Shown in pieces: positions 7,178-15,605 of a DNA stretch of 64,000 bases. Under the pieces are notes generated by a model. That model had not been told where the DNA came from. It was given only the letters and a program-made list of their open reading frames with translations, and ran no database searches. This DNA comes from Pseudalkalibacillus berkeleyi (lineage in GTDB: Bacteria; Bacillota; Bacilli; Bacillales; Fictibacillaceae), in assembly GCF_021608225.1 (NCBI RefSeq), contig NZ_JAKIJS010000001.1, positions 2,356,001 through 2,420,000 on the forward strand, written 5' to 3'. Position 1 is the first letter of the stretch. Each line of letters begins with the position of its first letter. The translations under genes and the position numbers were made by a program.

Positions 7178-8149
7178 CTATTTCCTGTTCACTGCCGCTT
7201 CAGGCTCATCGCCATTTAAAACATTCCGTATGTTACGTGCAGTTAAACGACACATTTCCATTCTCGTTTCTACGCTTGAGCTACCGATATGGGGCAGGCA
7301 AACGACATTCGGAAACTGCAGTAAGGGGTGATCTTCTGGAATTGGTTCTTTTTCATATACATCCAGTCCCGCTCCTGCAATTTGATTATTTTCAATTGCT
7401 TGTACTAAATCCATTTCTACGACAGATCCACCACGACCTGCATTGACGAAAATCGCTGTTTTCTTCATTTTTCGAAATACGTCTTTATTGAACATTCCTT
7501 TTGTTTCGTCTGTTAACGGCGTCAAGTTAACAACAAAATCAGATGTTTCAATTAATTCATCAAACGATACATAGCTTGCTCCTAGTTCTTGTTCCGCCTT
7601 TTCACTTCGGGTACGGTTGTGGTATTGAATGTTCATATCAAAGCCAGTTGCACGCTTAGCGACCGTCTCACCAATCCTACCCATTCCTACAATTCCAATA
7701 GTCTTATGATGAACATCTTGTCCAGCCATCAATAAAGGGCTCCAATTCACCCATTTACCTTCTTCAATGTAACGTTCCGCTTCCGTTATTCGTCTTGCTG
7801 CAGCCATCAATAACGCAAAGGTCAAATCAGCCGTTGTATCCGTTAGTACGTCTGGTGTGTTACATATGGTAACTCCACGTTCAGTAGCAGCTTCAACATT
7901 GATGTTATCGTATCCAACTGCTAGATTACCAACAACCTTTAAGTGTGGAGCTCGGTCTAATAGTTCCTGATCGATCTGATCCGTGAGCATTGTAAATAAA
8001 CCTGTGGCATAAGAGGCTTCCTCTAATAAAACCTCTCTTGGTACAGGTTGATCTTCATGATCCCACATTTTCACATCTGCAACTTCTCTAATTGCCTTTA
8101 TGGTTTCTGCTGGTACTTTTCGGGTTATAAATACATAAGGGTTGTCCAA
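7178..8149 (-). CDS. D-isomer-specific 2-hydroxyacid dehydrogenase (glyoxylate/hydroxypyruvate reductase type)
   Basis: A cytoplasmic NAD(P)H-dependent enzyme that reduces a 2-oxoacid to the D-2-hydroxyacid. The Rossmann motif is IGIVGMGRIGETVAKRA. The catalytic residues are visible as Arg in FVNAGRGGSVVE, Glu in DVYEKEPIPEDHPL and His in VVCLPHIGSSSVETR. I choose TTG at 8147-8149 as start (MDNPYVFITRK), ten bases after AAGGAG, giving 323 aa as usual for the family. The open frame continues upstream to 8236 but encodes an implausible hydrophobic lead-in. The exact substrate is not determinable; glycerate/glyoxylate is the best guess. Confidence 0.9.
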   Translation of the reverse strand: MDNPYVFITRKVPAETIKAIREVADVKMWDHEDQPVPREVLLEEASYATGLFTMLTDQIDQELLDRAPHLKVVGNLAVGYDNINVEAATERGVTICNTPDVLTDTTADLTFALLMAAARRITEAERYIEEGKWVNWSPLLMAGQDVHHKTIGIVGMGRIGETVAKRATGFDMNIQYHNRTRSEKAEQELGASYVSFDELIETSDFVVNLTPLTDETKGMFNKDVFRKMKKTAIFVNAGRGGSVVEMDLVQAIENNQIAGAGLDVYEKEPIPEDHPLLQFPNVVCLPHIGSSSVETRMEMCRLTARNIRNVLNGDEPEAAVNRK

Positions 8150-8264
8150 CTGTGCCACTCTCCTTTTTAATAAGCTCTGATATAAAATACTGTTGATTAA
8201 TGCCAGCAACATTCCAAATATGGAACTTCTCACCACATAATACGATCTATGTACAGCAGGGGCG

Positions 8265-8300
8265 ACCAGAATTGTCTATTTAGACAACGATTTCCAGGTC
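8265..8300. promoter_or_regulatory. Dyad upstream of the hydroxyacid dehydrogenase
   Basis: TTGTCTA (8272-8278) and TAGACAA (8281-8287) are perfect arms around TT, nested in a looser GACC/GGTC pair. It could be an operator for the downstream dehydrogenase (start 8149) or a weak terminator for yutH, which ends at 8314. There is no T run, so an operator is a little more likely. Confidence 0.35.
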
Positions 8301-8313
8301 TACCCTACTCTGT

Positions 8314-9333
8314 TTATGACTTGGTCAGCCATCCTACTGGTTCTATATTCACAACGTTTCTTGGCAGTGAACTAATATTGAAGAAGTTTTTCATAAAGGA
8401 TTCATGATTCTCCTCAACAGAAAGTACATACTTCAAATTGCTCAGTAGAGTGCTTTGCTCACTTGAGCGTGAAGTGTTGTAATGCGTTTCCACTACATCA
8501 AAGTACGTAGCTGGATAGAGTAAACGTCCATAAAGTAATCGCCAACCACCACGAGTGATCGGTTTTTCTTGTGTATAGTCATTCAAAAACGTTGAAATAT
8601 CTTCTGCTTTCGCTTTCTCTGTGACAAGATAGCGTATATATTCAGCCACATCTCGAATCGGATGGTCGATGACTAAATTTAGAGGCAGCTTCAAAAATAA
8701 ATTGTGTTCCTTTTTCACAGGAACCCATGAGCCTGCATGAAATCGTTCATGTGTAATTGTATAGCTACCCTCTTCTTTTCCATTTCGATCAAATTCGTAA
8801 TCGACGATATATTGAATGGCATTTTCCGTCAGACCTTCATAATAAGGGAAACTATCATAGAAAAGATAATCAAATTCACCACTTGGGCCTTGTTCACTAA
8901 TCCGATTATACGTTTCCTTTAAGGTATCCAGCCGCGATGTCCATAGCGGTACCCACTCGTTATACCTAAACAAATCCTCTGTCATGTATGGAATTTGTTC
9001 ACCCGCCTTATGAAATTGACCTAGTTGCTTTCCAATGGAACCACGTTCTCCTCGTTCAAACTGAGGCAATTCAAACAACAGTACATCTTGCCCTTCAATC
9101 CTTGATACCCATTTTCCCCTTTGATTTGCAGCCCAAAGTGGAAGATCTTTAACGCCCTTTTCCATCAAGTATCTTATGATCGTCTGCATATCATGTATTC
9201 TTTGTTGATTTCCATCTATGATCGGAACAAGGACATAGTTTCGTCCTTGAGCACGGAAACCTTCGTATCCCCCAATACGCACTTGCTGTTCAACATAAAG
9301 ATTAAAATGATGATAGATTTCACGTTCTAACAA
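8314..9333 (-). CDS. yutH: Spore coat protein YutH (CotS/kinase-like family)
   Basis: A 339-aa protein of the YutH family, which belongs to the CotS group of spore coat proteins with an aminoglycoside-phosphotransferase-like fold. The N-terminus LEREIYHHFNLYVEQQVRIG and the internal stretch VADVEYIRYL-like helix region (VAEYIRYLVTEKAKAEDI) are typical. I see no intact kinase catalytic loop, so a structural role in the spore is more likely than catalysis. I choose TTG at 9331-9333, about eight bases after AGGGAG; the upstream GTG at 9342 is too close to that site. It lies between the dehydrogenase and the divergent yutG, as in B. subtilis. Confidence 0.85.
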   Translation of the reverse strand: MLEREIYHHFNLYVEQQVRIGGYEGFRAQGRNYVLVPIIDGNQQRIHDMQTIIRYLMEKGVKDLPLWAANQRGKWVSRIEGQDVLLFELPQFERGERGSIGKQLGQFHKAGEQIPYMTEDLFRYNEWVPLWTSRLDTLKETYNRISEQGPSGEFDYLFYDSFPYYEGLTENAIQYIVDYEFDRNGKEEGSYTITHERFHAGSWVPVKKEHNLFLKLPLNLVIDHPIRDVAEYIRYLVTEKAKAEDISTFLNDYTQEKPITRGGWRLLYGRLLYPATYFDVVETHYNTSRSSEQSTLLSNLKYVLSVEENHESFMKNFFNISSLPRNVVNIEPVGWLTKS

Positions 9334-9516
9334 TGGTATCACTCCCTCCCATTCAACATTAGTTTATGAAGAAAATGGGTGGAGTGTTTATGAATTACTT
9401 ACAATTTTTGATTTTGTTCATAACATAACCTAAACACCATATACTAAGAAAAGCGCACAGACCCATTTCGTAACCCGCTTACTCTCAGGATAATTTTAAA
9501 GATTGGGGACTCAACC

Positions 9517-10026
9517 ATGACAGAACAAAACACACCAGAGCCACAAAGTGAAGTTGAACAAAAGGCTCGAAAATTACTATACGACCGTGGCGTAACTGAG
9601 GATGACATAGCTGAGCTAGTCTATTACTTACAAAATCAATATCATGATGACCTTGACCTTGAAAACTGTAAGTATAATGTCAATCGGGTCTTAGCAAAAC
9701 GAGAGGTCCAGAACGCCATACTTACTGGCATTCAACTTGATATACTAGCTGAACAAAATAAACTCGAAGAACCGTTACTCAGTATCTTGAAAAAAGACGA
9801 AGGCCTTTACGGTGTAGATGAAGTTATTGCTTTATCAATCGTCAACATTTATGGATCAATCGGATTCACCAATTATGGATTCATTGATAAACAAAAGCCT
9901 GGTATTTTAAAAATGTTAAATGACAAGTCCACAGGTCAATGTCATACATTTCTTGATGACATCGTCGGTGCGGTTGCCGCTGCTGCCTCAAGCCGCTTAG
10001 CTCACCGTGCCTCGAATGCAGAGTAG
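9517..10026 (+). CDS. Phosphatidylglycerophosphatase A-like protein (YutG)
   Basis: A 169-aa protein of the PgpA-like family (YutG). Family members hydrolyse phosphatidylglycerophosphate in phospholipid synthesis, but the Bacillus protein lacks the membrane helices of the E. coli enzyme. Visible features are the acidic, helical N-terminus (KARKLLYDRGVTEDDIAELV) and the core GVDEVIALSIVNIYGSIGFTN and CHTFLDDIVGAVAAA with its DD pair. The stop codon is embedded in the downstream terminator stem. Substrate is inferred from family naming and not shown by the sequence. Confidence 0.8.
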   Translation: MTEQNTPEPQSEVEQKARKLLYDRGVTEDDIAELVYYLQNQYHDDLDLENCKYNVNRVLAKREVQNAILTGIQLDILAEQNKLEEPLLSILKKDEGLYGVDEVIALSIVNIYGSIGFTNYGFIDKQKPGILKMLNDKSTGQCHTFLDDIVGAVAAAASSRLAHRASNAE

Positions 10027-10051
10027 GGTCGAATTCGACTCTGCTTTTTTT
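10018..10051 (+). terminator. Terminator overlapping the end of yutG
   Basis: GCAGAGT and a GTCGAATTCGAC palindrome pair into a long hairpin ending TCTGC, followed by T7. The left arm includes the last codons of yutG. Confidence 0.85.
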
Positions 10052-10098
10052 ATGCGTTAGGCTCAATTATAAAGAATGTTGTTTTTTGATCAACTTCA

Positions 10099-10294
10099 GG
10101 CGGACGTTTCCGCGGGCAACGCTTCAGCCTGTTGCTTTTCCCGCTGGAGTCGCCGCCTTATGCTTCTATTTTCTTCTAACAGAGCTATACGTTAAAAAAT
10201 ATTTTACCCGACGTAGTTGAAAATTTGTAAGTAAGTATGTGTACAGCTAGCGCTTATCCTGTGCTAAGGCTTGTCTGAGCCAAGTTTTCTTTAT
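10099..10294. repeat. Dispersed intergenic repeat, Bacillaceae type
   Basis: The segment starts GGCGGACGTTTCCGCGGGCA and contains TTCCCGCTGGAGTCGCCGCC. Its outer ends GGCGGAC (10099) and GTCGCCGCC (10157) are near-inverted. I recognise this GC-rich motif as a common dispersed non-coding repeat of Bacillus-group genomes. The tail, GCCAAGTTTTCTTTAT (10279-10294), runs into the stop codon of the HAD gene and recurs identically at 29900-29915. No gene is seen here. Confidence 0.6.
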
Positions 10295-11061
10295 TCATTC
10301 AATTCCCATAAATCTAAAGAATCAATCGTGTAAGTTGGTTGCTTGTCAGTAGGAATTTGATCTAAACTTGTTGTAACCCCCGTATAAACGAGTAAAGTAT
10401 CAAGACCAGCATTCATTCCCGCAAGGATGTCAGTATCATAATTGTCACCAATCATTAATACATCCTCTTTTGGAAGGTTTAATTGTTGCATCGCTAGCTC
10501 CATGATGATGGCCTCTGGTTTACCAATAAAAATCGGATCTACCCCAGTTGATACAGACACGACAGACGTTAAAGCACCATTGCCAGGAACAAATCCACGA
10601 TCAGTCGGAAATGCGACATCCTTATTTGTTGATAACAAGGTGGCTCCTTTACGGACTGCTAAGCACGCTGTTTCTAACTTTTGATAGGTTAGTCCACGAT
10701 CAATTCCCATGACTACATAATCTACGTTCTCATCATCTACAATATCAAAACCACACTGTTCAATTGCATGTTGAAGCCCTCTTTCTCCAATCATGAATAC
10801 ACGAGCAGTCTTGTTATCCCGTTTAATATATTCGGCTGTAGCCATGGACGACGTGAAGACGTGTTCAGGAGTTGCAGGCACTCCAAATTTTTGCAATCGT
10901 TCTGTAACTTGATCTCTCGTATTTGCAGAATTATTCGTTACGAATAAATAAGGAATGTCCCTCTTCTTTAACTCGTTAACGAAATCTACAGCTTCTTGAA
11001 TTTTCTCTTTTCCTCTATACATTGTTCCATCTAAATCAATCAAATAACCTTTATATTTCAT
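10291..11061 (-). CDS. HAD-superfamily hydrolase, NagD-like (YutF)
   Basis: A 256-aa cytoplasmic sugar-phosphate or nucleotide phosphatase of the NagD/PGPase subgroup. HAD motif I is LIDLDGTMYRG with the nucleophile Asp and general acid Asp, motif II is LFVTNNSANTRDQV, motif III Lys lies in FIGKPEAIIMELA, and motif IV is VLMIGDNYDTDILAG. The C2-type cap sits between motifs II and III. Length and order agree with B. subtilis YutF. The natural substrate is unknown. Its 3' end touches a dispersed repeat, which supplies the last bases around the stop codon. Confidence 0.93.
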   Translation of the reverse strand: MKYKGYLIDLDGTMYRGKEKIQEAVDFVNELKKRDIPYLFVTNNSANTRDQVTERLQKFGVPATPEHVFTSSMATAEYIKRDNKTARVFMIGERGLQHAIEQCGFDIVDDENVDYVVMGIDRGLTYQKLETACLAVRKGATLLSTNKDVAFPTDRGFVPGNGALTSVVSVSTGVDPIFIGKPEAIIMELAMQQLNLPKEDVLMIGDNYDTDILAGMNAGLDTLLVYTGVTTSLDQIPTDKQPTYTIDSLDLWELNE

Positions 11062-11215
11062 AACGATGATTTCCTCCTATTGCTTCATCCTGTAACAACT
11101 ATAAGGAAACCACGATAAGAAATGCAACTTTTATAAGCTTGAAATAGCTGCAGACTAAAACTAGAAATTGAGATTGGAGACTTAAAGGCTCTGCGTGGGT
11201 GTAATAAAATCAATC

Positions 11216-11242
11216 AAAAAAGCTACCTTGTGAGGCAGCTTT
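11216..11242 (-). terminator. Terminator after yutE
   Basis: AAAGCTGCC and GGTAGCTTT pair across a short loop with one mismatch, followed by T6 on the minus strand. It lies 14 bases after the yutE stop. Confidence 0.75.
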
Positions 11243-11255
11243 AACATTGATTTAT

Positions 11256-11702
11256 TTACTTATCTTCAGGTAGAAAAGCGGAAACGGGTCCCAGCTCTTC
11301 CGTCAAATAACTACGGATTTGGTCTGGAAAGTGTTTAAGCGAATGGATATTGACTTGTAAAACTTCCGCTAATCTCGCATGATCAATACTTGTATAGTCT
11401 TGTACAAGCTGTTTTCTCAAAGCGATAATGGTCTTCAAGCGACTCGCGTCATCCTTCGTGACGACCTTTTCATCATCTAAAATTTCAATGATATCTTCGT
11501 AACTTCCAGGATCCCGCATAATAAAACCATCAATCATCTTATTTCCAACATCAAGTACGGATTCAATGATGGTATGTGCGATACGCTCTAAGGCAAATTG
11601 GTCTTTACGGTTATCTTCAAACGTATGAGTTTCAAATGTTTCAATACCGCGATTAATAAATGTTAATAATTCCTCTATCTTCTTACGATCGACAAAATAC
11701 AC
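11256..11702 (-). CDS. yutE: DUF86/HepT-like protein (YutE)
   Basis: A 148-aa all-helical protein of the DUF86 family, related to HepT RNase toxins of the HepT-MntA systems. The family catalytic motif R-x4-H-x-Y is seen here as RKQLVQDY, with the histidine replaced by glutamine, so RNase activity is doubtful. No MntA-like nucleotidyltransferase is next to it. It starts with GTG (11700-11702), 22 bases after the EAL gene stop, and probably shares its transcript. In B. subtilis YutE sits in the same place without a known role. It may be a domesticated, catalytically dead relative. Confidence 0.85.
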   Translation of the reverse strand: MYFVDRKKIEELLTFINRGIETFETHTFEDNRKDQFALERIAHTIIESVLDVGNKMIDGFIMRDPGSYEDIIEILDDEKVVTKDDASRLKTIIALRKQLVQDYTSIDHARLAEVLQVNIHSLKHFPDQIRSYLTEELGPVSAFLPEDK

Positions 11703-11724
11703 AATTCTTCACCCAACTTTAATT

Positions 11725-13005
11725 TTATAGAGAAGGCGTCGGAATCAGTCTAGGACGAGCATAAAAAAAGCCTTGCACCATATGTACACCATTTCGTTTC
11801 ATGACAGATGCTTCTTCAGCTGTTTCAATTCCTTCTGCAACAACAAGAGCATTCGCTTCTTTCGCAATATGGAGGAGCCCTTGTAGCATTGATTCCTTCA
11901 GCTTATTCCCATTAATATTTTCAATTAATGAGCGATCTACTTTAATAATATCAGGACGAAGGAAAGAAATCGAGTTTAGACTCGCATAACCAGCACCTGT
12001 ATCATCTAAAGCAATCCGAATGTTCTGTTGTCGTAGACCTTCTACAGTTTTACTAATGTGAGGATACCGGTCAATCGATTCCCTTTCAGTAATTTCAAAT
12101 ACAATTTTAGAAGGATCAATGTGAGGGTGTTGTAACAAAATCGAACGAATATCTTCAGTAAAATGTTGGTGTGCGATCGTCATAGGCGTTACATTGATAA
12201 AGATCGTCTCTTGGCCATGCATTTGGTGCAGGGCTTTCTTCACAACAAGAAGTTCAAGTGGATATAGCATATTCGTCTGTCTTGCCATCGTGAAGAGTTG
12301 TAGCGGATTTTCATAAACTGTATCCTTTGGACCTCTTGTCAACACTTCCCATGCCGTTACATCTAACTGCTCAATGTCTATAATCGGCTGTGAATAAAGT
12401 TGTATATTTTCGTGTTCTATTATCTCCTTAATCTCATGGACCATCAGGTTATACTTCCCGCCTAAACCTTTTTTGGCCATTACTAGCGCTTTCTGGTAGG
12501 CAGTGAGAAAAGACTGGAATGGATGATTTGATTGAGCCTCCATCACCATATACCCCGTTAAAAAGCTATCGGTATCCTCTTCGTTATAAGCAAAGAAATG
12601 GGTATTGATATTTTTCTTGATTTCCTCTATGTACGACTCAATTTGGCTAATTGCATTATGCTCTTGATCAAATGATAAACAAAGAACGATGTCATCGCCC
12701 CAATATTGTTGTAGAAATAAAATTTGTTCATCATCAACAATTTCACAAACGGACTGCTTAAATTGCTTTCGTACGTCTTTTTCAAATTGCTCAACGTACA
12801 TGCTTCCGAACTGCTCAATTTGATGTTTGTATGTTTGAACGTCAAAAACGACAACAGCCGTTGTGCGTTTTCGTTGATATGCACTTTTTAAAATTGGAGT
12901 AACTGGATTTCTCAACCAAAAATGCGGCGGAAAAAACCTGAGGCTTTGATTTGTCGAAAATAGGTGCTTACAAAACAGAAGCCAGTCACTTAGCTGATTA
13001 TTCAC
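11725..13005 (-). CDS. EAL-domain protein with degenerate GGDEF-like N-terminus
   Basis: A 426-aa cytoplasmic protein. The C-terminal half (about residues 185-425) is an EAL c-di-GMP phosphodiesterase domain with its landmarks in order: EVLTR, INVTPM, FEITERESI, DDTGAGYASL, IKVDRSLI, VVAEGIET and VQGFFYARP. All metal-binding acidic residues appear present, so activity is possible. The N-terminal half resembles a GGDEF fold but has YWGDDIVL in place of the active site, so it is unlikely to make c-di-GMP. It starts at GTG 13005 after AGGTGAT and precedes yutE by 22 bases. No transmembrane segment is seen. Confidence 0.88.
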   Translation of the reverse strand: MNNQLSDWLLFCKHLFSTNQSLRFFPPHFWLRNPVTPILKSAYQRKRTTAVVVFDVQTYKHQIEQFGSMYVEQFEKDVRKQFKQSVCEIVDDEQILFLQQYWGDDIVLCLSFDQEHNAISQIESYIEEIKKNINTHFFAYNEEDTDSFLTGYMVMEAQSNHPFQSFLTAYQKALVMAKKGLGGKYNLMVHEIKEIIEHENIQLYSQPIIDIEQLDVTAWEVLTRGPKDTVYENPLQLFTMARQTNMLYPLELLVVKKALHQMHGQETIFINVTPMTIAHQHFTEDIRSILLQHPHIDPSKIVFEITERESIDRYPHISKTVEGLRQQNIRIALDDTGAGYASLNSISFLRPDIIKVDRSLIENINGNKLKESMLQGLLHIAKEANALVVAEGIETAEEASVMKRNGVHMVQGFFYARPRLIPTPSL

Positions 13006-13203
13006 TCATTCATCACCTCATATGATGCACCTTTGTCATACAATTGTACCATAAGTATTAGAAAATTCTAACTTTCGATGAAATATTTTTCTATTCGACA
13101 AATCCTTGTTATCATAATAGAAGCATTATGTCATACGAATATTTATTTTAGCTGATATAAGATACAATATATTCGGTTTTTTGATTTGATAAGGAGGAGA
13201 AGA

Positions 13204-14172
13204 ATGGATCGTGAATTAGCTTTAGAAATTGTTAGGGTGACAGAATCTGCTGCACTTGCCTCTGCTCAGTGGATGGGACGTGGATTAAAAAACGAAGCTG
13301 ACCATGCCGCTACAACCGCAATGAGAGCAATGTTTGATTCCGTTAATATGAAAGGTACAGTCGTCATCGGTGAAGGCGAACTTGATGAAGCACCTATGCT
13401 TTACATCGGTGAAGAGCTAGGAACAGGTAATGGACCAGATGTAGATATCGCTGTCGATCCATTAGAAGGCACAAATATCGTCGCAAAAGGACATCCAAAT
13501 GCGATGGCGGTCATTGCAATTGCAGATCGCGGCAGTTTATTACATGCACCTGACATGTATATGGAAAAGCTCGTGGTCGGTAAAGCTGCCGCTGGTAAGG
13601 TAAGCTTGTTGGATCCCATAGAAAAAATAATGGATATTGTCGCAGAGGCGAATAATAAGCGTATGCAAGATTTGACTGTTATTATTCAAGAGCGCCCTAG
13701 ACATGAAGAACTTGTTCAACGTGTACGTGAGAAAGGTGCACGTGTTAAATTGTTTGGAGATGGCGATGTTGGGGCCGCAATCGCTGCAGCAACTCCACAT
13801 ACAGGTATCGACTTATTTGTTGGAACAGGCGGCGCGCCAGAAGGCGTCATTTCGGCTGCTGCAATCAAATGCCTCGATGGTGACATGCAAGCGAGACTCG
13901 TACCAGACAATGAAGCCGAACGTAATCGTTGTGTAAGTATGGGACTCGAAGATCCGATGCAACTTTTACACTTAGACGATCTCGTTCGAGGTGATGATGC
14001 GATCTTTGCAGCAACAGGTGTTAGTTCTGGTGAGCTGCTAGAAGGTGTACGGTTCCTTTCTGGTGATCAAGTCGAGACCGATTCACTCGTAATGAGAGCG
14101 AAGACGAAAACGATTCGATCCATTAAAGCACAACATCATTTAGATCATAAACCAAATTTAGTAATGGAATAG
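13204..14172 (+). CDS. glpX: Class II fructose-1,6-bisphosphatase
   Basis: Hydrolyses fructose-1,6-bisphosphate to fructose-6-phosphate in gluconeogenesis. The GlpX signatures are clear: GEGELDEAPMLYIGEELG and DVDIAVDPLEGTNIVAKG bind the metals, followed by LFGDGDVGAAIAAA and GTGGAPEGVISAAA. The start ATG (13204-13206) is five bases after AAGGAGG and gives 322 aa, the normal length. The frame extends a few codons upstream but through the ribosome-binding site. It is followed 11 bases later by the DUF3055 gene, so the two form an operon. Bacilli often carry a second glpX copy elsewhere. Confidence 0.96.
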   Translation: MDRELALEIVRVTESAALASAQWMGRGLKNEADHAATTAMRAMFDSVNMKGTVVIGEGELDEAPMLYIGEELGTGNGPDVDIAVDPLEGTNIVAKGHPNAMAVIAIADRGSLLHAPDMYMEKLVVGKAAAGKVSLLDPIEKIMDIVAEANNKRMQDLTVIIQERPRHEELVQRVREKGARVKLFGDGDVGAAIAAATPHTGIDLFVGTGGAPEGVISAAAIKCLDGDMQARLVPDNEAERNRCVSMGLEDPMQLLHLDDLVRGDDAIFAATGVSSGELLEGVRFLSGDQVETDSLVMRAKTKTIRSIKAQHHLDHKPNLVME

Positions 14173-14183
14173 GAGTGTCAATT

Positions 14184-14456
14184 ATGTCTGAGCGTTTTTA
14201 TTTATATGATGATTCTGAAGAAACGAAAACTCGCTTTGTCAGCTTTATGGGAGAAAACCAACGATTTGACTTAGCCATTACGAAAACGGATCGTCACTAC
14301 GGTAAGCCTCTAGTGTTGGACATTCAAGGCGGACGTTTCGCGATCATTGGACGAGATGATATAGACGAACCTGGGTACATTGAACACGTCTTCAGTTTGA
14401 ACGAAGAAGATGCACAAGAATTGCGTGAATTCTTAGCTGAAGAAGTACTGTCTTAA
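14184..14456 (+). CDS. DUF3055 family protein
   Basis: A 90-aa acidic cytoplasmic protein that I assign to DUF3055 from its pattern SERFYLYDDSEETKTRFVSF, DIQGGRFAIIGRDDI and EDAQELREFLAEEV. No function is known to me. It begins ATG (14184) eight bases after TAGGAG and follows glpX by 11 bases, which points to co-expression. No cysteines, signal peptide or membrane segments are present. A six-copy 20-bp repeat array starts 24 bases after its stop. Confidence 0.8.
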   Translation: MSERFYLYDDSEETKTRFVSFMGENQRFDLAITKTDRHYGKPLVLDIQGGRFAIIGRDDIDEPGYIEHVFSLNEEDAQELREFLAEEVLS

Positions 14457-14480
14457 GGATGGATTGAGGGGTTCACATCG

Positions 14481-14594
14481 TTTTTCTAGATAATTTGCTG
14501 TTTTTCTAGATAAATTTATTTTTTTCTAGATAAAACCTCATTTTTCTAGATAATTTCCGATTTTTCTAGATAATTCCTTGTTTTTCTAGATAAA
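14481..14594. repeat. Six-copy, 20-bp-period TTTTTCTAGATAA array (second copy)
   Basis: TTTTTCTAGATAA begins at 14481, 14501, 14521, 14541, 14561 and 14581: six copies, each exactly 20 bp apart, with about 7 unconserved bases between. The core CTAGATAA and the copy number are the same as in the array at 4071-4178. The sequence from 14595 to 14745 has no other feature I can support. Confidence 0.9.
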
Positions 14595-14745
14595 TGCCTA
14601 ATTGAAGAGAAAACCTCTAAACTTTTGAGATGATCTTAAGGTTTTGCAGTGATTCATCACGATTTTGATGACTTCTACATGTTTATCTCAAGTTTTTGGA
14701 AAGGTTTTGCTACTTTAAGCACCACTCGATCGGGGTATGCTAAAA

Positions 14746-15090
14746 ATGGATAGGAACATCACCTATTCAAATGCCGACAAGGAGTGGTGTCCTTTGGCAA
14801 GAGGTTCTAAAGCAGGGTATCAGAAGGAAGTCGACGTACAGTACACGGACTTTTCAAATGTCGAAACGATGCATAGGTATGTTTTACCAGAGGATTTACC
14901 TGAAGGACCCTACGGTTCTCCAGTAAATCAGGCTCTCGGTAAATCAACACCTTTTGATGAGGACCAGCGCTATTATAGTGCATTCAACTATGAGAATAAG
15001 AACCTCCATCAAGACATCCCTAGACAATTTCCTGGTGCTCATCCAACTCATGATGATCCAGATCGAGACACAGAAACCCCATACGGGTGA
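14746..15090 (+). CDS. Uncharacterised conserved-looking cytosolic protein, 114 aa
   Basis: I do not recognise a named domain. The protein is hydrophilic and acidic, rich in Asp, Tyr, Pro and Asn, and ends in a disordered-looking tail PTHDDPDRDTETPYG. It has one cysteine (EWCPLARGSK) and no membrane segment. The ATG at 14746 lies ten bases after GGGG, a weak ribosome-binding site; an earlier in-frame ATG at 14737 is too close to it. Its placement just before the convergent yutD, and the strong shared terminator, support a real gene. Similar short proteins in bacilli are often just called cytosolic protein. Confidence 0.65.
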   Translation: MDRNITYSNADKEWCPLARGSKAGYQKEVDVQYTDFSNVETMHRYVLPEDLPEGPYGSPVNQALGKSTPFDEDQRYYSAFNYENKNLHQDIPRQFPGAHPTHDDPDRDTETPYG

Positions 15091-15118
15091 CCGGTTAAGG
15101 CTAATCCGGGCCCACTAC

Positions 15119-15156
15119 GAAAAAAGGGACTGACTTCAATGTCAGCTCCCTTTTTC
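15119..15156. terminator. Bidirectional terminator between two convergent genes
   Basis: AAAGGGA-C-TGAC pairs with GTCA-G-CTCCCTTT around the loop TTCAAT, with A and T runs on both sides. It serves the plus-strand gene ending at 15090 and yutD, whose last codons it overlaps. Confidence 0.85.
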
Positions 15157-15489
15157 TGATTTATGTTTTTCTTTTTGTTTTCTTGGCTTGTTTTCCGAGT
15201 TTTTGTTCTGAGACTTGCTTTTCACTTTTTTTACAATGAAATAGGCACATCCGAAATTACAGAACTCGAGAAGATACTCAGGCACTGTGCTATACTTCGT
15301 TTCATAGTTCGCTTTATCATGTTGATCTTCAAAAAAGCCACGAAGACGCAGCTGATTGTATCCCCAGTCACCGACAATGTAATCGTATTTATGTAAAATT
15401 TCACTGTAACGAGATGTAAATTCTTCCTCATTCCAACCATCCCGATAATCTTCAATGACTTCATAATGGTTCCCATTTACGCAAACCAA
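15142..15489 (-). CDS. yutD: YutD family protein (DUF1027)
   Basis: A 115-aa protein with the YutD core: the N-terminal NGNHYEVIEDYRDGWNEEEF, central YDYIVGDWGYNQLRLRGFFED and EYLLEFCNFGCAYFIVKK. The last 25 residues are a lysine-rich, probably disordered tail. The start TTG (15487-15489) is eight bases after GGAG; the GTG and ATG just upstream lie on that site. The family is conserved in Firmicutes but its function is not known to me. The CNFGC pair suggests possible metal or redox chemistry. Gene order with yutC and lipA is as in B. subtilis. Confidence 0.9.
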   Translation of the reverse strand: MVCVNGNHYEVIEDYRDGWNEEEFTSRYSEILHKYDYIVGDWGYNQLRLRGFFEDQHDKANYETKYSTVPEYLLEFCNFGCAYFIVKKVKSKSQNKNSENKPRKQKEKHKSEKGS

Positions 15490-15605
15490 TCTCATCACTC
15501 CATTTCACATTTTCTATTTTATCATGTTTTCCGTGCAAATGGCTACGTTCTCTCTGTATAACGATAAATGTTCCAGCAAAATCTATATACAGGAGGTGAA
15601 TGTAA

